Source: Aureimonas populi (GTDB lineage: Bacteria; Pseudomonadota; Alphaproteobacteria; Rhizobiales; Rhizobiaceae). Taken from it: DNA of 64,000 nucleotides. The notes below the pieces were generated by a model. It did no database searches, was not told where the DNA came from, and saw only the letters and a program-made list of their open reading frames with translations. Where the stretch lies: positions 1,550,001 through 1,614,000 of the forward strand of contig NZ_CP072611.1 of NCBI RefSeq assembly GCF_017815515.1, in the 5' to 3' direction. Below, piece after piece: positions 35,131-45,898 of this stretch (positions are counted from its first letter, which is position 1; every line of letters begins with the position of its first letter). The position numbers and the translations under genes are program-made.

Positions 35131-36489
35131 ATGACCCTGTCCCTCCTCGCCGAGCCCGCCGCCCAAGCCCGCATCGTCCGCGCCGTCGCGGACGGGGAGA
35201 GCGCCGGAGAGTGGGCGCGCGAGAGCGGCTTCAAGGGGGAGGAGGGGGCCGTCCTCCTCGTTCCGGGCGAGGGCGGGCGCGCCGGCTCGGCCCTTCTCGG
35301 CCTCGGCAAGGGGCCGGCCGGGGCCGCGGCCGCCATGGCCGCCGGCAGGCTGGCCGCCGCCCTGCCCGAAGGAGACTGGACGTTGGAGGCCGGCGGCCTC
35401 GACCCGGACCTCGCGGCCCTCTTCGCGCTTCTGGGCGCCTACCGCTTCACCCGCTACAAGCGGGGCGCGGAGCGCGGCGAGATCCGCCTGCACGTGCCCG
35501 GCGCCGACAGCGCGGCCGCGATCCGCGCGGCCGAGGCGGTGGGGCTGACGCGCGATCTCGTCAACACGCCGGCCAGCGACATGGGCCCCGCCGAGATCGA
35601 GGCCGCCGCCCGCGAGCTGGGGCAGGCTTTCGGGGCCAGCGTCCAGTCCACCGTGGGCGAGGACCTGCTGGCCGCCAATTTCCCGATGATCCACGCGGTG
35701 GGCCGGGCAAGCCCGCGCGCCCCGCGCCTCGTCGACCTCGCCTGGGGGCGCGAGGACGCGCCGAGGGTGACGCTGGTCGGCAAGGGCGTAGCCTTCGACA
35801 CGGGCGGGCTCGACATCAAGCCGGCCTCCGGCATGTTGCTGATGAAGAAGGACATGGGCGGCGCCGCCAACGTGCTGGGCCTGGCGCGTCTCGTCATGGC
35901 CTCGCGGCTCGACCTGCGGCTGCGCGTCCTGGTCCCGGCCGTGGAGAACGCCATTTCCGGCAACGCCTTCCGCCCCGGCGACATCCTGCAAAGCCGGCAG
36001 GGCCGGACGGTGGAGATCGGCAACACGGACGCGGAAGGGCGCCTGGTGCTGGCCGACGCGCTGGCGCTGGCCGACGAGGAGGCGCCCGAGATCCTTATCG
36101 ACATGGCCACGCTCACGGGCGCGGCGCGCGTCGCGCTCGGCCCCGACCTGCCGCCCTTCTACACCGATGACGAGGCGCTGGCCGCGGCGCTCGCGGAGGC
36201 TTCCGCCGCCATCGGCGACCCGCTCTGGCGCATGCCGCTCTGGCGTCCCTACGCCGCGAACCTCTCCTCCAAGGTCGCCGACATCAACAATGTCACCGCC
36301 GACGGCATGGCGGGCTCGGTGACGGCGGCGCTCTTCCTCCAGGGCTTCGCGGAGAAGGCGCGGAGCTGGGCGCATCTCGATGTCTATGGATGGCGCCCCA
36401 AGCCCGGCGCCATCGGCCCGGCGGGCGGCGAGGCGCAAGGGGTGCGCGCCATCTTCCGCGTCCTCGCGCGGCGCTTTCCCCCGCGCTGA
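35131..36489 (+). CDS. M17 family leucyl aminopeptidase
   Basis: This 452-residue cytosolic metallopeptidase removes N-terminal residues from peptides. Metal and catalytic motifs are VGKGVAFDTGGLDIKPASGM (about 216-235), MKKDMGGAANVLG, and the family signature NTDAEGRLVLADALALAD near residues 302-319. The N-terminal macro-like domain is short, as in the PepB-like group. ATG 35131 is chosen with AAGGA upstream; an in-frame GTG at 35101 adds ten residues. It is monocistronic between tadD and a MarR gene. Confidence 0.9.
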   Translation: MTLSLLAEPAAQARIVRAVADGESAGEWARESGFKGEEGAVLLVPGEGGRAGSALLGLGKGPAGAAAAMAAGRLAAALPEGDWTLEAGGLDPDLAALFALLGAYRFTRYKRGAERGEIRLHVPGADSAAAIRAAEAVGLTRDLVNTPASDMGPAEIEAAARELGQAFGASVQSTVGEDLLAANFPMIHAVGRASPRAPRLVDLAWGREDAPRVTLVGKGVAFDTGGLDIKPASGMLLMKKDMGGAANVLGLARLVMASRLDLRLRVLVPAVENAISGNAFRPGDILQSRQGRTVEIGNTDAEGRLVLADALALADEEAPEILIDMATLTGAARVALGPDLPPFYTDDEALAAALAEASAAIGDPLWRMPLWRPYAANLSSKVADINNVTADGMAGSVTAALFLQGFAEKARSWAHLDVYGWRPKPGAIGPAGGEAQGVRAIFRVLARRFPPR

Positions 36490-36607
36490 GCGGGCAACGC
36501 GAGCGAGCCATGGCGCGCGGTTCGGCCCTCCGCCGCGCCGGCTTGCCGCGCCCCTCGCAAGGAGCTAGGATCGAACCGGTTCCGTAACGAGGCTTCGCGG
36601 AGGCGGG

Positions 36608-36958
36608 ATGGGCATCGAGATGAGGCCGGCTCAGGCGCTTCGGCTCCTGCACCAGACGGCGCTTCGCCAGACGCATGAGAGCGCCCCGGACCTGACGGTG
36701 CGCCAGACCGCGATCCTCCTCACGGTCTATCTCGAGCCGCCGCCCCATACGGTGCGGGGGCTGGCGGGCAGGCTGGCCGTGACCAAGCCGGTGGTGACGC
36801 GGGCGCTGGACACGATGGGCCGCATGGAGCTTCTGGAGCGGCGGCGGGACCCCGGCGACTTGCGCAACGTCCTCGTGCGGCGCACGGTGAAGGGGAGCCT
36901 GTTCGTGTCGAAGATGGCCGACCGGCTGGTGGAGGAAGGGATGAAGCTGCCGCGATGA
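36608..36958 (+). CDS. MarR family winged-helix regulator
   Basis: This 116-residue protein has a winged helix: LTVRQTAILLTVYLEPPPHT, then VRGLAGRLAVTKPVVTRALD as the recognition region (about residues 48-68), and MELLERRRDPGDLRNVLVRR as the wing. It lacks the long C-terminal dimerisation helix of many MarR proteins and so is at the short end of the family. GGAGGCGG lies before the ATG. Its stop overlaps the next gene (ATGA), suggesting that the regulator and the NlpC/P60 hydrolase are one unit. No target is evident. Confidence 0.85.
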   Translation: MGIEMRPAQALRLLHQTALRQTHESAPDLTVRQTAILLTVYLEPPPHTVRGLAGRLAVTKPVVTRALDTMGRMELLERRRDPGDLRNVLVRRTVKGSLFVSKMADRLVEEGMKLPR

Positions 36959-37812
36959 CCGTGCCGCTCGATCCCCGCCTCAACGCGTTTCGCCCCGACC
37001 TGGCCGACCGCCGCCTCGATGGGCGGGTTCGGGCCGCGCGCTTCGTGGGCGGCGCGGCACGGCGCGTTACCGCGCCGCTCGCGGCCCTGCGCCGCCGCCC
37101 GGCCTCCGACGCGCCGCTGGAAACGCAGGCGCTGGCGGGAGAGGCGGTTCTCGTCTTCGACGAGCCGGGCGAGGGCTGGGCCTGGGTGCAGCTCGAAAGC
37201 GATTCCTATGTCGGCTGGATGGAGAGCGAGGCGCTGGGCCCGCCCGCCGGTGCGCCGAGCCACGAGGTGAGCGTGCCCCGCACGCTGGTCTTCCCCGGCC
37301 CGGACATCAAGCTGCCGCCGGTAAGCGATCTGCCCATGGGCGCACGCATCGCCGCGCGGGGAGTGGCCGAGGACCGCAATGCCCGCTACGTGCTCATCGA
37401 GCCTTTCGGCGCGGTAGTGGAGCAGCATCTGCGGCCCGTGGGCGCGGCGGCGGCGGAGGATTTCGTTTCGGTGGCCGAGCGCTTCCTCGGCGCGCCCTAT
37501 CTGTGGGGCGGCAAGTCGGTGCTGGGCATGGATTGTTCCGGCCTCGTCCAGTTGTCCCTGGCGATGACGGGTCGGGCGGCGCCGCGCGACACCGACATGC
37601 AGGAGGCCTTCTTCGCGCCCGTCGGAGAGAAAGAGCCGCGCCGCCGCGGCGACCTCATCTTCTGGAAGGGCCATGTCGGCCTCATGCTGGACGGCGAGCG
37701 CCTGCTCCATGCCAATGCCCATCACATGATGACGGCGGTCGAGCCGCTGGCCGAGGCGGTGGCCCGGCTGGCCGCGCGGGGCGCGCCCGTCACATCCGTG
37801 CGCCGCGCTTGA
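36955..37812 (+). CDS. NlpC/P60 family cell-wall hydrolase
   Basis: This 285-residue protein has two SH3-like regions (about 45-95 and 100-150), then an NlpC/P60 cysteine peptidase domain. Catalytic Cys and His are seen in LGMDCSGLVQLSL (Cys near 194) and FWKGHVGLM (His near 239). There is no signal peptide. Two SH3 domains plus NlpC/P60 resemble dipeptidyl-peptidase VI enzymes that act on gamma-D-Glu-diamino acid bonds of recycled muropeptides in the cytoplasm; that specificity is inferred. It overlaps the upstream MarR gene. Confidence 0.88.
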   Translation: MTVPLDPRLNAFRPDLADRRLDGRVRAARFVGGAARRVTAPLAALRRRPASDAPLETQALAGEAVLVFDEPGEGWAWVQLESDSYVGWMESEALGPPAGAPSHEVSVPRTLVFPGPDIKLPPVSDLPMGARIAARGVAEDRNARYVLIEPFGAVVEQHLRPVGAAAAEDFVSVAERFLGAPYLWGGKSVLGMDCSGLVQLSLAMTGRAAPRDTDMQEAFFAPVGEKEPRRRGDLIFWKGHVGLMLDGERLLHANAHHMMTAVEPLAEAVARLAARGAPVTSVRRA

Positions 37813-37872
37813 CCTTCCCCCTGCTGGAAGCCGTAGGTGACGCTCTCTCGCACCGTTGAAGGAGAGAGACCG

Positions 37873-38268
37873 ATGAGAATCGCCATTCTTGCCGCCGCCG
37901 CCCTGATGCTGGCGGCCCCCGCCGCCGCCCTCGCGCAAGGGGCGGGCCATGCGGAGCATCATGACGCGCCGGCCGCCGCGTCTGAGGCGCCCGCGTCCCC
38001 CGGCGCCTCCCCCTCGACCGCCGAGTTCGAGGCCGCCGCGGCCCGGATGCACGAGGACATGGGCGTGGAGCTGACGGGCGACGCCGATGTCGACTTCGTC
38101 CGCTCGATGATCCCCCATCACCAGGGCGCGATCGACATGGCGCGGATCGTGCTGGAGCACGGGCAGGACCCGCAGATCCGCGCCCTGGCCGAGGAGGTCG
38201 TCTCGGCGCAGGAGGCCGAGATCGGGGAGATGCGGCAATGGCTGGCCGATAACGGCCACGCCGAGTGA
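37873..38268 (+). CDS. DUF305 family secreted protein
   Basis: This 131-residue protein has a signal peptide (MRIAILAAAALMLAAPAAAL) and an Ala/Pro/His-rich spacer. The helical DUF305 domain bears SMIPHHQGAIDMARIVLEHG and a later EEVVSAQEAEIGEMRQWL. The His/Met pattern resembles the ferritin-like or copper-handling members of this family found in the periplasm. ATG 37873 with GGAGAGAG is preferred. It ends 4 bp from the convergent reductase gene, where TGAGCGCTCA forms a small palindrome holding both stop codons. Confidence 0.85.
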   Translation: MRIAILAAAALMLAAPAAALAQGAGHAEHHDAPAAASEAPASPGASPSTAEFEAAAARMHEDMGVELTGDADVDFVRSMIPHHQGAIDMARIVLEHGQDPQIRALAEEVVSAQEAEIGEMRQWLADNGHAE

Positions 38269-38272
38269 GCGC

Positions 38273-39214
38273 TCAGTAGCCCGCGTTCCGGTCCACCAGA
38301 TGGGTGAGCGCTTCGCCGCGCCGGTGCGCGGCGATCTGCGCGGCGATCAGCGGCACCAGCGCTTCCGGTTCGGAGGAGGCCGCCGCGTGCGGCGTGACGA
38401 AGATCTGGGGATGGCGCCAGAGGGGGCTGTCCTTGGGCAGGGGCTCGCGCTCGAACACGTCGAGCGAGGCCTCCATCAGCCGCCCGTCATTGAGCGCCCG
38501 CAGGATCGCCGAATCGCTTTGCAGCCCGCCGCGCCCGGCATTGATGAGGATCGGCCGGCCCAGCGGCGTCTCGCGCTTGAGGCGCGAGAGGAAGTCGTCG
38601 CCGATCAGCCCGTGCGTCTGCGGCGTCAGCGGCAGGAGCACGACGAGGATGTCCGAGGCCGCGAGGCAGGCATGGAGCCCGTCCTGCCCGTGATAGGTGG
38701 TCACGCCCTCCACCTGCCGCTCCGTGCGGCTCCAGCCCGCGAGGCGAAAGCCGAAGGGCCGCAGCATCCGCGCCGCGTCCCGCCCCAGCTCCCCGAGCCC
38801 CAGAATGCCGATGGTGATCTCGCCCGCTCCCGGCTGGGCACGCTCGTTCCACAGGCCGGCCGCCTGCTGCCGGCGATAGGTGCAGCCCCGGCGGAAATGG
38901 TCCAGCACCCGCCAGACGACATACTCGCTCATGCGCCGCGAGAGATCCTCCGCCACGATGCGCACGATGGGCACGTCCGGCACCGTGGCGTCGGCCAGGA
39001 TATGGTCGACGCCCGCGCCGAGCGAGAAGATCGCCTGAAGGGCGGGAAGGCCCGACAAGACGCCCGGCGGCTGCTTCCAGACGACGGCGTAGCGGATGCT
39101 CTCGTCCCCGGCGCTTCTCGGGCGCAGGAGGATCTCGTCCTGCGGCAGATGGACCTGGAGCGCGCGCATCCAGCGCGTCGGCTCGAAGCCGGTGACGGAC
39201 AGAAGTAGGCTCAA
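38273..39214 (-). CDS. ghrA: GhrA-like glyoxylate/hydroxypyruvate reductase
   Basis: This 313-residue D-2-hydroxyacid dehydrogenase matches E. coli GhrA (312) in length. The NAD(P)-binding motif is GILGLGELGRDAARML (about 136-151). The catalytic Arg lies in ILINAGRGGL near 230, Glu in LDVFEREPLP near 259 and His in FVTPHAAASS near 277. It reduces glyoxylate to glycolate or hydroxypyruvate to glycerate. The start is best placed at TTG 39214, one base after the NUDIX stop, implying coupling; no ATG or GTG fits nearby without an unrelated 22-residue extension. Confidence 0.85.
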   Translation of the reverse strand: MSLLLSVTGFEPTRWMRALQVHLPQDEILLRPRSAGDESIRYAVVWKQPPGVLSGLPALQAIFSLGAGVDHILADATVPDVPIVRIVAEDLSRRMSEYVVWRVLDHFRRGCTYRRQQAAGLWNERAQPGAGEITIGILGLGELGRDAARMLRPFGFRLAGWSRTERQVEGVTTYHGQDGLHACLAASDILVVLLPLTPQTHGLIGDDFLSRLKRETPLGRPILINAGRGGLQSDSAILRALNDGRLMEASLDVFEREPLPKDSPLWRHPQIFVTPHAAASSEPEALVPLIAAQIAAHRRGEALTHLVDRNAGY

Positions 39215-39215
39215 C

Positions 39216-39853
39216 TCAGGCTTGCTCCCCGTGGCCGTGCGCGCGCATGGCCTGCGCCCGCTCCCGGCCCTTTCTGGCAAACCATTGCAGGCTTGCGAAG
39301 AGGAAGCCGTTCAGAATCCGCCCCTCGTCGGCCGCCGCCACCAGCGCGTCCACCGCAAAGGCGGCCGGCACGATGTCCTCGTTTTCGGCCGCCAGCCCCG
39401 CCGAGCCGGCAAGGGCCGAGGCGTCCACCAGGGCAAGGAAGACGACCGCCTTCTCGTCGCACAGGCCGGGCGAGGAGAGGATGGCGAAGGCCTCTTCGAT
39501 GGCGGTCGCCGCCAGCCCCGTCTCTTCCGCCAGCTCGCGCCGGGCGGCCGTGGCGGCGTCCTCGCCCTCGTCGAGAAGCCCGGCCGGCAGCTCCAGCGGC
39601 GCGGCGAAGGGCGTGGCGAGCGCGGCGCCGATGCGGAACTGGCGGATCGCCACGATGGCGTCGCGCACGGGATCGTAGGGGATGATGACGGCGGCCGTGC
39701 CGGCGCGCATCACCTCGCGGGAGACCGTCAGCTCCCGGCCGCCCGAGAGCGAATCATGGGCCACCGTCACCTTGTCGAGCGGGCGGAACGCCCCGCCGAG
39801 TCGCTCGGTGGAGATCAGGCGGAAGGCCAGGGCCGCGTCGGCGGGCGCCTCGC

Positions 39854-39857
<4 letters not shown>
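39216..39857 (-). CDS. NUDIX hydrolase, ADP-sugar pyrophosphatase-like
   Basis: This 213-residue protein has the NUDIX box GLLDEGEDAATAARRELAEE followed by TGL, near residues 95-117. This is the GX5EX7REUXEEXGU pattern, and it is preceded by an ADP-ribose pyrophosphatase-style sheet (AAVIIPYDPVRDAIVAIRQF). It probably hydrolyses ADP-ribose or another nucleoside diphosphate sugar. Its ATG overlaps the yejF stop (ATGA), so it may be transcribed at the end of the Yej operon, with ghrA following. Confidence 0.85.
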
Positions 39858-41500
<1,643 letters not shown>

Positions 41501-41508
41501 CGGGTCGG

Positions 41509-41514
41509 CCTCCT
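41509..41514 (-). promoter_or_regulatory. Ribosome-binding site deciding the TTG start of yejF
   Basis: AGGAGG on the minus strand sits 8 bases before TTG 41500. It is the strongest Shine-Dalgarno match in the Yej operon and outweighs the in-frame ATG at 41617. Confidence 0.65.
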
Positions 41515-41621
41515 GTCGGCGCGGCTGGTGGGCATGGGCGTGGGGCGGGGCATGGTCGCGCGCGTCCTCCCGCCGCCGTGCGTCGGCTTCGATCGTTGCC
41601 GTGGCATATGCGCCCAAGGCC

Positions 41622-42869
41622 TCACCGGAAGCTCTTTCTGGGGTCGAAGGCGTCGCGCACCGCCTCGCCCACGAAGACGAGGAGGGAGAGCATCAGCGAC
41701 AGGACGACGAAGCCCGAGATGCCGAGCCACGGCGCCTGGAGGTTGTTGCGCCCCTGCGCCAGCAGCTCGCCCAGCGAGGGCGAGCCGGGCGGCAGGCCGA
41801 AGCCGAGGAAGTCGAGCGAGGTGAGCGTGGTGATGGAGCCGTTGAGGATGAAGGGCAGGAAGGTGAGCGTGGCCACCATCGCGTTGGGCAACAGGTGCCG
41901 CGTGATGATGGTGAAGTCGTTCACCCCCAGCGCTCGCGCCGCGTTCACATATTCGAAGTTGCGCGCGCGCAGGAACTCGGCCCGCACCACGCCCACGAAC
42001 GCCACCCAGGAGAAGAGCAGCATGATGCCAAGCAGGATCCAGAAGCCCGGCGGCAGGATCGCCGCGACGATGAGGAGAAGATAGAGCACCGGGATCGAGG
42101 ACCAGATCTCGATGAAGCGCTGGAAGGTCAGGTCCACCCAGCCGCCGAAATAGCCCTGCACCGCGCCGGCCGCCACGCCGATCACCGCCGAGGCGCCCGT
42201 CAGGATCAGGCCGAACAGCACCGAGATGCGGAAGCCGTAGATCAGCCGGGCCAGCACGTCGCGGGCCTGGTCGTCGGTGCCAAGCCAGTTCATGTTGCCG
42301 AAATTGCAGTTCGGATCCTCCGCGCCGAGCGGATAGCGCTGGCAGCGCTCCTCGCGGTCCATCAGCCAGGAGGGGGCCGAGGGGGCGGGGCGCGGAATCT
42401 CGTTGTTCACCGAGCGGTAGGAATAGCGGATCGGCGGCCAGATGGCCCAGCCGTTCGCCTCGATCTCCTCGGCCACGAAGGGGTCGCGATAGTTCGTCAC
42501 CGGCAGGAACCCGCCGAACACCTCCTCCGGATAGTCCACGAAGGTCGGGTAGTAGTATTCGCCCTGGTACTGGACGAGGATCGGCCGGTCGTTGGCCACG
42601 AACTCGGCGAAGAGGGTGACGAGGAAGAGCGCGCCGAAGATCCACAGCGACCAGTAGCCGCGCCGGTTCGCCTTGAAGTTCTCCCAGCGTCGCGCGTTGA
42701 GCGGCGACAGGCGGGAGCGCTTCACGCGCGCGGGCGGTGCGGCCTGCGCGAGGCCGGCGGTCTGCTCCGTGGCCGTGGAAGCGGCGTTCAGCGCGGCCGG
42801 CTTCACCGGTTCGTCCGGATGGTCTGCGGGCTGCGGGTCGGGGCGCTGGCCTTCTCTCACCTTGTCCAT
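41622..42869 (-). CDS. yejE: Peptide ABC transporter permease YejE
   Basis: This 415-residue permease aligns closely with E. coli YejE (341). Landmarks are RRGYWSLWIFGALFLVTLFA, the periplasmic NDRPILVQYQGEYYYPTFVD, NWLGTDDQARDVLARLIYGF (about 219-238) and SLDFLGFGLPPGSPSLGELL near 345. It has an extra 45-residue charged N-terminal extension and an inserted Cys-containing loop (REERCQRYPLGAEDPNCNFG) before the conserved NWLGTD. The gene lies between yejB (3 bp apart) and yejF. Confidence 0.94.
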   Translation of the reverse strand: MDKVREGQRPDPQPADHPDEPVKPAALNAASTATEQTAGLAQAAPPARVKRSRLSPLNARRWENFKANRRGYWSLWIFGALFLVTLFAEFVANDRPILVQYQGEYYYPTFVDYPEEVFGGFLPVTNYRDPFVAEEIEANGWAIWPPIRYSYRSVNNEIPRPAPSAPSWLMDREERCQRYPLGAEDPNCNFGNMNWLGTDDQARDVLARLIYGFRISVLFGLILTGASAVIGVAAGAVQGYFGGWVDLTFQRFIEIWSSIPVLYLLLIVAAILPPGFWILLGIMLLFSWVAFVGVVRAEFLRARNFEYVNAARALGVNDFTIITRHLLPNAMVATLTFLPFILNGSITTLTSLDFLGFGLPPGSPSLGELLAQGRNNLQAPWLGISGFVVLSLMLSLLVFVGEAVRDAFDPRKSFR

Positions 42870-42872
42870 GCG

Positions 42873-43961
42873 CTAGACCTCCCGCCGCTCGAAATCGATG
42901 CGCGGGTCGATCCACGTATAGGTGAGGTCGGAGATCAGCGTGGTGATGAGGCCCAGGAGGGAGAAGATGTAGAGTGTGGCGAAGACCACCGGATAATCGC
43001 GCCGGTAGATGCTCTCGAAGCCGAGCAGGCCCAGCCCGTCGAGCGAGAAGATCGTCTCGATCAGGAGCGCGCCGGTGAAGAAGGCCGAGATGAAGGCGCC
43101 GGGAAAGCCGGCGACGATGATGAGCATCGCGTTGCGGAAGACGTGGCCGTAGAGCACGCGCCGCTCCGTCAGGCCCTTGGCCCGCGCGGTGGTGACGTAT
43201 TGCTTGCGGATCTCGTCGAGGAAGGAATTCTTGGTGAGCAGCGTCGTCGTCGCGAAGGCCGAGAGCGACAAGGCAATGAGCGGCAGCGTCAGGTGCCAGA
43301 AATAGTCCAGGATGCGCTCGGGCCAGGACAGTTGCGCCCAGTTGTCCGAGGTCAGCCCCCTCAGGGGGAACCAGTCGAGGAAGGAGCCGCCGGCGAAGAG
43401 CACGATGAGGAGCACGGCGAAGAGGAAGCCGGGAATGGCATAGGCGACGATGATGATCGCGCTCGTCCACGTATCGAAGGAGGAGCCCTCCTTCAGCGCC
43501 TTGCGGATGCCGAGCGGAATGGAGATCGCATAGGAGAGCAGCGTGATCCACAGGCCGAGCGAGATGGAGACGGGCAGCTTCTCGATGATGAGGTCGATGA
43601 CGGAGATGGAGCGGAAATAGCTCTCGCCGAAGTCGAAGCGCAGGAAGTTCCAGACCATCAGGCCGAAGCGCTCGAGCGGCGGCTTGTCGAAGCCGAACTG
43701 GGCTTCCAGCCGCGCGATGAAGGCCGGGTCGAGCCCCTGCGCGCCGCGATAGCCGGAAGATTCGCCGGAGGACTGCGCCTGGAAGTCGCCGCCCCCGCCG
43801 CCGAGCCGGTCCGCCGCGCCCCCGCCCGTGCCCTGAAGCTGGGCGATCACCTGCTCCACCGGCCCGCCGGGCGCGAACTGGATGACGACGAAGGATATGG
43901 CGAGGATGCCGAGGAGAGTCGGCACCATCAAGAGCAGTCGTCGCAGGATATAGGCGCCCAT
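42873..43961 (-). CDS. yejB: Peptide ABC transporter permease YejB
   Basis: This 362-residue permease matches E. coli YejB (364). It begins with [20 protein letters not shown], carries the usual Gly/Gln-rich insertion near residues 45-75, and has the coupling segment [20 protein letters not shown] followed by [20 protein letters not shown]. It pairs with YejE as the membrane channel of the peptide importer. The gene begins 56 bp after the second yejA. Confidence 0.94.
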   Translation of the reverse strand: MGAYILRRLLLMVPTLLGILAISFVVIQFAPGGPVEQVIAQLQGTGGGAADRLGGGGGDFQAQSSGESSGYRGAQGLDPAFIARLEAQFGFDKPPLERFGLMVWNFLRFDFGESYFRSISVIDLIIEKLPVSISLGLWITLLSYAISIPLGIRKALKEGSSFDTWTSAIIIVAYAIPGFLFAVLLIVLFAGGSFLDWFPLRGLTSDNWAQLSWPERILDYFWHLTLPLIALSLSAFATTTLLTKNSFLDEIRKQYVTTARAKGLTERRVLYGHVFRNAMLIIVAGFPGAFISAFFTGALLIETIFSLDGLGLLGFESIYRRDYPVVFATLYIFSLLGLITTLISDLTYTWIDPRIDFERREV

Positions 43962-44017
43962 CTATGGCCTTCTCGTTCCTTGGACTTCGCGAAAGGGAGC
44001 GTGGACCCGCTTCGGTC

Positions 44018-45898
44018 TTAGGCCCGGCCGATGGCGCGAGCCTTGTCCTCGTCGTACCACCACAGGGATTCCACCGGGAAGCCGTAATCGGGCTTCGGCT
44101 CGTCGAAGCCGAACATGTCCCAATAGGCCGCGAGATGCTCGGCGGAGGTGATGTTGGGCACCCAGTCGAGCCGCGCGCGCAGGACCCGGTCGAGGCAGCG
44201 CATGGCGATCACCGCGTCCTGCCGCGCCCTCGCCGCGTCCACGGCGCCGATCAGCGCGTCGACGCCCGGATCGGCCATGCCGGGATAGTTGTAGGAGCCG
44301 GGCCGCGCCGCCGATCCGCTGCCGAAGAACATGTCGAGGCTGTCGCGCGTCTGCGTGGTGCCGAGCGAGAAGGCGGCGAGGATCATGTCGAAGTCGAAAT
44401 TGTTCTGCCGCTCCTGGTACTGCGCCGCGTCCACCACGCGGATGGAGGCATCCACGCCGAGCAGCCTCATCGTCTCGATCATCGGCCCGTAGACGCGCAC
44501 CTGCTCCGGGTCGCTCGCCATGTATTCGAGCCGGAACACCTCCCCCGCCTCGTTGACGAGCCCGCTCCCCGAGCGCGTCCATCCCGCTTCGGCGAAGAGG
44601 TCGGCGGCCCGGCGCAGGATGGCGCGGTCGCGGCCCGAGCCGTCCGTCACCGGTTGCACCCACACCTCGCCGAACGCCTCGTCCGGCACCTGCCCGCGCA
44701 AGGGCTCCAGGATCGCCAGCTCTTCCGGGGAGGGTGCGCCATGGGCCTTGAAGTCCGAGCCCTCGAAGGGGGAATCGGAATGGACGCGCAGGCCGTACAT
44801 GAGGTTGGCGTTGGTCCATTCGAAGTCGAAGCACAGGTTCAGCGCCCGGCGCACGCGCGCATCGGCAAAGCGCGGGCGCCGCTGGTTGAAGGCCCAGCAC
44901 TGGAAGCTCGGCCGCTTCTCGCGCGGGAAGGTGCGCCGCTGCACCCGCCCCGCCTGCACGGCCGGGAACTCGTATTCCGTGGCCCAGGCGCGCGTGGTGA
45001 ACTCCTGCCGGAAGGTGATGAGGCCGGACTTGAAGGCCTGCAACGCCGCCTGCCGGTCGCGGAAGAACTCGATCCGCAGCGTCTGGAAATGGCCGAGCCC
45101 GCGCGCGAAGGGCATGTCCGCGCCCCAATAGTCGTCCCGCTTCTCGTATTCGATGAAGCGGCCGGCCTCGTAGCGCCCCACGCGCATCGGGCCGGAGCCG
45201 GGAATCTCCGTCATGCCGGTGCGCGCGAACTCGCGCCCCTCGAAGAAGCCCGCCGGGATGATGGGCAGGATCAGCGCGCCCAGAACGGCCGGCACGGACT
45301 GGCGGCCCGAGAAGGTGAGGCGCACCGTGCGCTCGTCCACCGCCTCGGCCCCCGTCACCTCCTGCAGAAGGTAGGCCAGGCTCGGATGCCCTTCCTGCTT
45401 CATCGTCTCGTAGGAGAAGACGACATCGGTGGCCGTGACGGGCTCGCCCGTGGAGAAGCGCGCCTGCGGGCGCAGCGCGAAGGTGAAGACGTTGCCGTCC
45501 GCCGACATCGCGATGCTTTCGGCCAGCGCGCAATAGAGCGAATCCGGCTCGTCCAGCGAGGAGGTCATCAGCGATTCGTAGAGGCTCTCGATGCGCGGCG
45601 GCGCATTGCCCTGGAGCACGAAGGTGTTCAGCGTGTCGAAGGTGGTGGCCGACTGGTTGAACAGCCAGTTCGGAACGTCCATCACCATGCGCCCGCCCTG
45701 CGGCGCCTGCGGGTTGGCATAGTCGAAATGCGTGTAGCCGGGCCCGTATTTCAGTTCGCCGAAGGCCGAGAAGCCGTGCAGCGGCGTGTCCGCGGGCACC
45801 TGCGCGAGGGACAGCCTCGGCAGCGCCGCCGCGGCCCCCGCGCCGAGCAGCATCCGGCCGAGATGGCGGCGGGTGAAGCGGGTAAGCGAGCCGGTCAT
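44018..45898 (-). CDS. yejA: Extracellular peptide-binding protein YejA, copy 2
   Basis: This 626-residue SBP_bac_5 family protein has an N-terminus (TRRHLGRMLLGAGAAAALPR) that looks like a Tat-type signal with twin Arg. The mature start HFDYANPQAPQGG and the closing WVPNITSAEHLAAYWDMFGF are typical of YejA/microcin C-binding proteins. It is directly downstream of another yejA copy, with ATGA overlap. Tandem binding proteins feeding one YejBEF channel would broaden the range of peptides taken up; this is inference. Confidence 0.92.
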   Translation of the reverse strand: MTGSLTRFTRRHLGRMLLGAGAAAALPRLSLAQVPADTPLHGFSAFGELKYGPGYTHFDYANPQAPQGGRMVMDVPNWLFNQSATTFDTLNTFVLQGNAPPRIESLYESLMTSSLDEPDSLYCALAESIAMSADGNVFTFALRPQARFSTGEPVTATDVVFSYETMKQEGHPSLAYLLQEVTGAEAVDERTVRLTFSGRQSVPAVLGALILPIIPAGFFEGREFARTGMTEIPGSGPMRVGRYEAGRFIEYEKRDDYWGADMPFARGLGHFQTLRIEFFRDRQAALQAFKSGLITFRQEFTTRAWATEYEFPAVQAGRVQRRTFPREKRPSFQCWAFNQRRPRFADARVRRALNLCFDFEWTNANLMYGLRVHSDSPFEGSDFKAHGAPSPEELAILEPLRGQVPDEAFGEVWVQPVTDGSGRDRAILRRAADLFAEAGWTRSGSGLVNEAGEVFRLEYMASDPEQVRVYGPMIETMRLLGVDASIRVVDAAQYQERQNNFDFDMILAAFSLGTTQTRDSLDMFFGSGSAARPGSYNYPGMADPGVDALIGAVDAARARQDAVIAMRCLDRVLRARLDWVPNITSAEHLAAYWDMFGFDEPKPDYGFPVESLWWYDEDKARAIGRA

